From contig NZ_JAPVBG010000003.1 of assembly GCF_026967805.1 (NCBI RefSeq), positions 992,001 to 1,056,000 on the forward strand: a DNA stretch of 64,000 nt, read 5' to 3'. Below are positions 59,614-64,000 of the stretch, piece after piece (within the stretch, counting starts at the first letter, position 1; every line of letters begins with the position of its first letter). The notes below the pieces were generated by a model. That model was not told the origin of the DNA. It worked only from the letters and a program-made list of their open reading frames with translations, and searched no databases. The translations under genes were made by a program, and so were the position numbers. The DNA is from Blastococcus sp. VKM Ac-2987. Its GTDB lineage: Bacteria > Actinomycetota > Actinomycetes > Mycobacteriales > Geodermatophilaceae.

Positions 59614-60176
59614 CGTGCGCGGAGAGTATCGGTCGCGTTCTGCCCAGGGCCGGTACGCGGAGGCCGTTCGTGGGTTTCGAGCGTCCCACGTACGGATCCT
59701 CGTCGGCCCCGGGGTGTCGAGATGTCAAGGGGCGACCTGTGCGAGGTGTCCCGCGACGTCGCGCTTGAGCTGGTGACGGCAATCGAACCCGCACAGTCAC
59801 TTTGGAAGTTTGGGTCTCTCGCCCTACCCCTGCGTGGCCGAAATCCTCGCCACGTCACGGCGTGCCGAGGCAGGCGATCGACTTCGTCCGCGTGAGAACT
59901 ACCCCGGCAGCGTCCTCCGGAGGAGGGCAGGAGGAAATCGGTAGGCCGCTCCTTGAAGGTTCCCGGGTACTGGCGCTCGGCCGCGCGGTTGGGTTGCTGA
60001 CCGTGGCCCACAGCGTCGAGTCGCGTCCACAGATGCAAGCCGGTGCCGGCTGTCGGGCTGCCCCTGGTTGTTCCGTAGCCGCAGCCAGTGGCTCCCTGTT
60101 GCAGGCAGCCGGCTGGCAGCGGGTGCGCTGGGTCGAGCAATGCAGGTCCGAAGATGGCGGAGCTCCGGCGACGGCA
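59614..60176. other. Non-coding stretch with integration debris
   Basis: No convincing gene is present between the phosphatase start and the recombinase remnant. The only recognisable item is the tRNA-Gly half at about 59768-59815. The remainder is probably the residue of a former integrated element. Confidence 0.5.
59768..59815 (-). other. 3' half of a tRNA-Gly(UCC)-like sequence
   Basis: On the reverse strand an anticodon-loop-like CTTCCAA is followed by a short variable part and the T-arm GCGGG-TTCGATT-GCCGT, then CACC. This is the typical 3' half of actinobacterial tRNA-Gly(UCC), except for one mismatch in the T-stem (GCCGT for CCCGT) and a replaced acceptor end. The 5' half (D-arm, acceptor) is absent. 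Such halves are left when mobile elements integrate into tRNA genes. A tyrosine recombinase remnant lies 360 bases away. Confidence 0.6.
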
Positions 60177-60797
60177 GGCCGGGGCGGGCTCTCCGCGCGC
60201 ACGGTGCGCTACGTGTTCACGATCCTGCGGTCGGCGCTCAGTGACGCGGTCAGGCAAGGGCGGCTTGCCGACAATCCGACCGACCGATCTTCGGCGCCGA
60301 GCCCGTCGGAAGCGCGCCCCCGAAGATGAATGCCTGGACCGCGCCGGAGCTCGGCCGGTTCCCGTGGCTGGGTCGAGGGCCCGACGAAGACCGGCCAATC
60401 CCGAGTCGTGGATCTGGACGCGGGCACGGTGGCGGCACTGCGCGCCTACCGGGCGGCCCGTTGGCTCTTTGCTTTGGACCTCGTGCGAGATTCAGCGAAC
60501 GTTCTCAGCAATCTGGACGGCGGCCACCGACACCCGGAGCGGTTCTCCCGCCGCTTCGTCAGCCAGGTCGTTCAGGCTCGCAAGACGCTGGGAGAGGAAC
60601 AGTTGCCAGTGATCCGCCTGCACGACCTCCGCCACACTCACGCCACCCTGCTGCTCGCCGACGGCGTTCCGGTGAAGGTCGTCTCGGAGCGCCTGGGCCA
60701 CGCCAGCGCCACGATCACGCTCAGCGTCTACCAGCACGTCCACGCCGGCATGGGCCGCCAGGCGGCCGACCGCTTCGCCGCGCTGCTCGAGGGCTGA
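60177..60797 (+). pseudogene. Tyrosine recombinase (integrase) remnant
   Basis: Three frames carry pieces in order. The core-binding domain end is GGLSARTVRYVFTILRSALS DAVRQGRLADNPTDR. Then MNAWTAPELGRF occurs near 60325 in a second frame. From 60380 the third frame reads PTKTGQSRVVDLDAGTVAAL and the catalytic end RLHDLRHTHATLLLADGVPV KVVSERLGHASATITLSVYQ HVH with His-x-x-Arg, His and Tyr. The first catalytic Arg region between ELGRF and TKTGQ is deleted and the N-terminus is missing, so it is inactive. It marks a degraded prophage or integrative element. Confidence 0.8.
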
Positions 60798-60858
60798 TTC
60801 GCGGCGCGAAGTATCAGGCGGGTATCACGAGGGCCCCACGGGCTACTGCAGCGAAACA

Positions 60859-60889
60859 CCCCGGCCCCTGACCTGCAGGAACGCCGGGG
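60859..60889. terminator. Weak hairpin after the recombinase
   Basis: CCCCGGC and GCCGGGG are separated by 17 bases that contain an inner CCTG/CAGG. It lies 60 bases past the recombinase stop and just before the tRNA-Leu-like repeat. It may be the element's terminator. Confidence 0.35.
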
Positions 60890-60894
60890 TGAAG

Positions 60895-60915
60895 CTGTGT
60901 CCGAGGGGCGACTCG
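60895..60915. repeat. Copy of the tRNA-Leu 3' end (candidate att site)
   Basis: CTGTGTCCGAGGGG at 60895-60908 is identical to 63897-63910, which spans the 3' end of the tRNA-Leu gene. Allowing two mismatches the match extends over 21 bases (60895-60915 versus 63897-63917). It is in direct orientation and lies 98 bases after the integrase remnant. Confidence 0.6.
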
Positions 60916-61034
60916 CTACATACGCACACGCCTACGGCCGCGGAGCGTCCAGTCATCACCGTGACCCCTCCCGGTGACCGGGCCCTTCCAGTGGGGCGGC
61001 GCAGGCGGGGAAGACGAGACCGGCGATGGGGGGA

Positions 61035-61478
61035 TCAAGAGCTGGTCGGAGACCGCCTAGTCGTCTCCGCCGGATCGACGACCTCCCCGCAGGCCTGACA
61101 AGTGACCTCCGCGAGCAGTCGGTGCCCGCAGGCGTGTTCGAGGACCAGCGGGGGACCCTCCGGGCCGGCGAGGTGCTCGTCGCCCCATCGCAGCAGGGTC
61201 AGGATGACCGGGTAGAGGTCCCGGCCGGCGGCTGTGAGGTGGTACTCGAAGCGCTGCGGGCGGTCGCTGTACCGCTGACGCTGCAAGATGCCGGCGTCGA
61301 CCAGCGTGCGAAGCCGCGCAGTCAGCGTGTCCCGCGGTGCCCCGGTGCGCCGGACCATCTCGTCGAAGCGGCGGTTGCCAAGAAAGACCTCGCGCACCGC
61401 AAGCAGCGCCCACTTCTCGCCTACCACCTCGAGCGTGCGCGCAATGGAGCAGATGCGGGGCTCCGCCGGTGCGGTCAT
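61035..61478 (-). CDS. HxlR-family transcriptional regulator with C-terminal Cys motif
   Basis: A 147-residue winged-helix regulator. The HxlR core is CSIARTLEVVGEKWALLAVR followed by EVFLGNRRFDEMVRRTGAPR and DTLTARLRTLVDAGILQRQR. The C-terminal extension EHACGHRLLAEVTCQACGEV contains Cys/His pairs that may bind zinc. HxlR proteins respond to electrophiles or redox signals, often through Cys. TTATGCT directly upstream of ATG 61478 looks like a -10 element of a leaderless gene. It is divergent from the MFS transporter and probably represses it and itself. Confidence 0.92.
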   Translation of the reverse strand: MTAPAEPRICSIARTLEVVGEKWALLAVREVFLGNRRFDEMVRRTGAPRDTLTARLRTLVDAGILQRQRYSDRPQRFEYHLTAAGRDLYPVILTLLRWGDEHLAGPEGPPLVLEHACGHRLLAEVTCQACGEVVDPAETTRRSPTSS

Positions 61479-61497
61479 GACGCGAGCATAACGCGAT

Positions 61498-61520
61498 GAG
61501 TCCGATATCTGGACGGACTC
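61498..61520. promoter_or_regulatory. Inverted repeat GAGTCC-N11-GGACTC, candidate HxlR operator
   Basis: Six-base perfect arms lie in the 97-base divergent promoter region, immediately beside the HxlR -10 element and upstream of a TACCGT hexamer (about 61533) for the MFS gene. The position suits repression of both genes. Binding by the HxlR protein is inferred. Confidence 0.5.
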
Positions 61521-61575
61521 GCCTCGGCGGGGATACCGTGCGTCCAGAATCCGAACTCACCCCGGGGGGCCACCC

Positions 61576-63042
61576 ATGGCGCTGGGCAAGAGGTCGCCCT
61601 CATCGGCCGTCACCGAACCCGAGCCGAACGGTGGGACGGCGGCGGTAGTGGCGGTGCTGGCCATTGCGGTGTTCATGTCCAGCCTGGACCTGTTCATCGT
61701 CAACCTGGCGTTCCCCTCGATCGGAGAGGAGTACGCGGAGGCGGATCTGGGCTCACTGTCGTGGATCCTCAACGCGTACACGATCGTGTTCGCGGCGGTG
61801 CTGGTCCCCGCAGGACGGTGGGCCGACCGGGTCGGACGCCGGCGCGCCATGGTCGCGGGACTGGCCGTGTTCACCGGCGGCTCGTTGCTGTGCGGCCTGG
61901 CCCCGGGGGTGGGCTGGCTCGTGGCGGCCAGGACGGTGCAGGCGGTCGGGGCCGGCGTGATGGTGCCGGCATCGCTGGCGCTGCTGCTGGCCGTCGTCCC
62001 GCAGGAACAGCGCGCCCGCGCGCTCGGGTCCTGGTCGGCGCTCGGCGCCCTGGGTGCGACCCTCGGGCCGGTGATCGGTGGCGGCCTGGTCGAGATCGGC
62101 TGGCGCTGGGTGTTCTGGGTGAACCTGCCGATGGGGGTCGTCGCGATCCTGCTCGCCCTGCGCCTGGTGCCCGAGAGCCGGGACGAGACGCGGGGGAGCC
62201 GCCCCGACCTGCTCGGCGCGCTGTTCCTCGCGTTGGCGGTCGGCCTGGTCGCCGGGGCACTGGTCGAGGCCCCGGACTGGGGCTGGGCGTCGGCCCGCGT
62301 CCTAGGCCTGCTGCTGGCGGCGGCCCTGTGTGCGGGAGCGGTCGTGGCGCGCTCGTTCCATCATCCGGCGCCGGTACTGGAGCCTGCCCTGTTCCGGTCG
62401 CGGACGTTCTCCGGGGCCGGAGCGGCGTCGGTGCTGTACTACGCGGGCTTCGGCGCGTTCCTTCTCAACACGGTCGAGTTCCTCACCGGGGTCTGGCGCT
62501 ACACGCCGCTGGAGGCGGGGCTGGCCATCGCTCCGGGGCCGCTGATGGTGCTGCCGTTCGCGCGGCTCGTCGCGCCCCGGTTGATCCCCCTGCTGGGCGG
62601 GGTCGGGCGGGTCGCCGCCCTGGGCTGCGTGGTCGGCGCCGTCGCGCAGGTGGTGTGGCTGGTGCCCCTCCAGGTAGAGCCGGCCTACATCACGCACCTG
62701 CTCCCGGCGCAGCTGATCGGCGGGGCCGGGGTGGGGCTGGCCATCCCCTCGCTACTGGGCGCCGGAAGCGCTGGCTTGCCCGTGGCGCATCTGGGCACCG
62801 GCAGTGGAATCCTGAACATGGCCCGGCAGGTCGGCACCGTGCTGGGGGTGGCTGCGCTCGTCGCGGCGCTCACGGTCCCCGCCGCCGATCCGCTCACCCC
62901 GTTCCGGCACGGCATCGCCCTGACCATCGCCTTCTTCGTCGCGGCCGGGGTCGTGTGTGTCGCCGTCCTGAGCCGGCGCATCCGACCGGCTGTCGCGGCT
63001 GCCGCGACGCTTCCGCACCCCCGACCGCAGGAGACGACATGA
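61576..63042 (+). CDS. DHA2-type MFS drug transporter
   Basis: A 488-residue transporter with 14 membrane helices as in EmrB/QacA. TM1 begins VAVLAIAVFMSSLDLFIVNL AFPSIGEE. Motif A is PAGRWADRVGRRRAMVAGLA. Motif C-like is GALGATLGPVIGGGLVEIGW RWVFWVNLP. ATG 61576 has only a G-rich upstream stretch. Its stop overlaps the thioesterase start (ATGA). The likely role is export of a toxic compound under HxlR control. Confidence 0.94.
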   Translation: MALGKRSPSSAVTEPEPNGGTAAVVAVLAIAVFMSSLDLFIVNLAFPSIGEEYAEADLGSLSWILNAYTIVFAAVLVPAGRWADRVGRRRAMVAGLAVFTGGSLLCGLAPGVGWLVAARTVQAVGAGVMVPASLALLLAVVPQEQRARALGSWSALGALGATLGPVIGGGLVEIGWRWVFWVNLPMGVVAILLALRLVPESRDETRGSRPDLLGALFLALAVGLVAGALVEAPDWGWASARVLGLLLAAALCAGAVVARSFHHPAPVLEPALFRSRTFSGAGAASVLYYAGFGAFLLNTVEFLTGVWRYTPLEAGLAIAPGPLMVLPFARLVAPRLIPLLGGVGRVAALGCVVGAVAQVVWLVPLQVEPAYITHLLPAQLIGGAGVGLAIPSLLGAGSAGLPVAHLGTGSGILNMARQVGTVLGVAALVAALTVPAADPLTPFRHGIALTIAFFVAAGVVCVAVLSRRIRPAVAAAATLPHPRPQETT

Positions 63043-63572
63043 GACCGGACGAAGGCTCACCCCCCGACGGCTGGGGCGAACCCCGGTCCAGGACCGTCAC
63101 CTGGTGGGACCCGATGATCGGCGCCCAGGCGATGCACGCCCTCACTGGCCGCGAATACCTGCAGGCAATGATCGACGGCCGGCTTCCCCCAGCCCCCATC
63201 GGCGGGCTGATGGTCATGACCGCGGTCTCAGTGGGCGAGGGGACGGTGGAGTTCCGGTGCCAGCCGGACGAGTCGGCGTACAACCCCATCGGCGTGGTCC
63301 ACGGCGGCCTCGTCTGCACGCTTCTCGACTCCGTCGCCGGTTGCGCGGTGCACAGCACGTTGCCGGCGGGAGTGGGCTACACGAGCCTGGAGATCAAGGT
63401 CAGCTATCTGCGCCCGGTCCGGCACGGTGGAGGCGAGCTGACCGCGACCGGCCGGGTCACCAAACCAGGACGTCGAGCCGCCTTCGCCGACGGCGAGGTG
63501 CGCGACGCGGAAGGCAGGTTGATCGCGACCGCGTCCAGCACCTGCCTTGTCTTTCCACTCAAGGATGGATAA
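63039..63572 (+). CDS. PaaI-family hotdog thioesterase
   Basis: A 177-residue hotdog protein. The active-site block is NPIGVVHGGLVCTLLDSVAG (HGG with the catalytic acid in the helix). YTSLEIKVSYLRPVRHGGGE LTATGRVTKPGRRAAFADGE completes the fold. Such enzymes cleave acyl- or aryl-acyl-CoA esters. The N-terminal 45 residues are an extension. ATG 63039 overlaps the transporter stop and follows GCAGGAG. Together with HxlR and the transporter it forms a three-gene cassette between two tRNA-Leu-like repeats. Confidence 0.9.
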   Translation: MRPDEGSPPDGWGEPRSRTVTWWDPMIGAQAMHALTGREYLQAMIDGRLPPAPIGGLMVMTAVSVGEGTVEFRCQPDESAYNPIGVVHGGLVCTLLDSVAGCAVHSTLPAGVGYTSLEIKVSYLRPVRHGGGELTATGRVTKPGRRAAFADGEVRDAEGRLIATASSTCLVFPLKDG

Positions 63573-63896
63573 CGCGGCGACTGTCGCTGACCTACGCCAG
63601 TCGCCGGGAACTCCCAGGGGCCTCCTCGCAGTCAACGGCACCCGGATGCCCACCTCGGATGGGAGGCCACCAGCCACCGCAGCTGTACTGGACTGGGCGC
63701 GGCGTTCCAGACGCTGGCCACGACGCGCAAGCGACTGCGCTACGCCTCGGGTTCTGCGGCCCATCGCCCATGAGGGGGAGGGCCTGCGGCGCCAGGGATC
63801 GCGGGCCGGCCGATGTGGCCCTTCAGGCATCGAGCGGACGTGCCGACGTCAGAAGCAGGAGAACTCCACCGGCGTAGAGACCGAGGCGGTTCAACT
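63573..63896. other. Gene-free stretch between thioesterase and tRNA-Leu
   Basis: There is no convincing gene; a short frame ending AAFQTLATTRKRLRYASGSA is too little to assign. Given the flanking repeats it is probably leftover sequence of the integrated segment. Confidence 0.45.
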
Positions 63897-63917
63897 CTGT
63901 GTCCGAGGGGGGACTTG
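63897..63917. repeat. tRNA-Leu 3' end copy matching 60895-60915
   Basis: This copy overlaps the last bases of the acceptor arm and T-arm start of the tRNA-Leu gene. It matches the left copy in 19 of 21 positions. The tRNA remains intact because the copy supplies its own 3' end. Confidence 0.6.
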
Positions 63918-63984
63918 AACCCCCACGCCCGATAAAGGGCACTAGCACCTCAAGCTAGCGCGTCTGCCATTCCGCCACCCGGAC
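63900..63984 (-). tRNA. tRNA-Leu(GAG)
   Basis: The reverse strand folds as a class II tRNA. The acceptor GTCCGGG pairs with CTCGGAC. The D-arm starts TGGCGGAATGGCAGACGC. The anticodon stem CTAGC/GCTAG holds the loop TTGAGGT with anticodon GAG. A long variable arm (TGCCCTTTATCGGGCG) follows, then the T-arm GGGGG-TTCAAGT-CCCCC. The discriminator is A and CCA is not encoded. It lies 328 bases beyond the thioesterase and carries the att-like repeat at its 3' end. Confidence 0.95.
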
Positions 63985-64000
63985 GAGTGCGTGCAGAAGA

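Noticed and set aside
1..64000. CRISPR arrays, insertion sequences and rRNA genes
   Set aside because: No regularly spaced repeats, no transposase frames with terminal inverted repeats and no rRNA-like stretches were seen.

Overview
The window is very GC-rich, with strong G/C preference at third codon positions, GTG starts, ATGA/GTGA overlaps and promoters that appear to place the start codon at the transcript start. This points to an actinobacterium. The mix of genes (YrdB/DUF2568, FBP-domain protein, AfsR-type regulator, many NarL-type two-component systems, a likely WhiB7-type promoter) resembles soil actinobacteria such as Geodermatophilaceae, but the family assignment is inference from memory. 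Layout: 1-8.2 kb holds the end of a MacB-type permease, an acetyltransferase, a frameshifted EamA exporter, a copper P1B-ATPase with an unusual C-terminal extension and one frameshift, and a deletion scar joining the tail of a flavoprotein to a beheaded XRE-cupin regulator. 8.2-18 kb holds a MalT-like LuxR regulator, a DUF4386 protein with a quinone-oxidoreductase-like enzyme and an ABC-2 exporter in one translationally coupled run, two small membrane proteins, and a histidine kinase/response regulator pair. 18-25.3 kb holds a broken acyltransferase, a TetR remnant, a redox cluster (flavoprotein with degenerate receiver domain, rhodanese, ZnF-UBP protein), a second ABC-2 exporter with a PLDc_N membrane protein, an FBP-domain protein and the first of three related small PH-like proteins. 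25.3-32.7 kb holds a second two-component system, a divergent PAS/GAF histidine kinase and a MacB/FtsX transporter; the control regions here share a TCCTCC/GGAGGA palindrome. 32.7-41.4 kb holds a PAP2 phosphatase, methyltransferase, acetyltransferase, PH-like protein 2, two hydrolases, a chimeric pseudogene and an 1122-residue AfsR/SARP regulator. 41.4-54.5 kb holds gene remnants, a DUF7010 protein, PH-like protein 3, a fused HATPase/output-domain/receiver/LuxR regulator, a third ABC-2 exporter, a multicopper oxidase with a flavin monooxygenase, and a third two-component system. 54.6-59.6 kb holds an ABC-F protein behind a likely WhiB7-type promoter and a 7-codon leader peptide, a membrane protein, and a phosphatase/STAS/anti-sigma partner-switching operon. 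59.7-64 kb is an integration scar: the 3' half of a tRNA-Gly, a decayed tyrosine recombinase, and an HxlR/MFS/thioesterase cassette bracketed by copies of the 3' end of the tRNA-Leu(GAG) at the right edge. The recurring themes are signal transduction paired with exporters, stress and antibiotic defence, and extensive gene decay by deletions and single-base frameshifts. Some of the frameshifts could be sequencing errors. No rRNA, CRISPR array, insertion sequence or biosynthetic gene cluster was seen.
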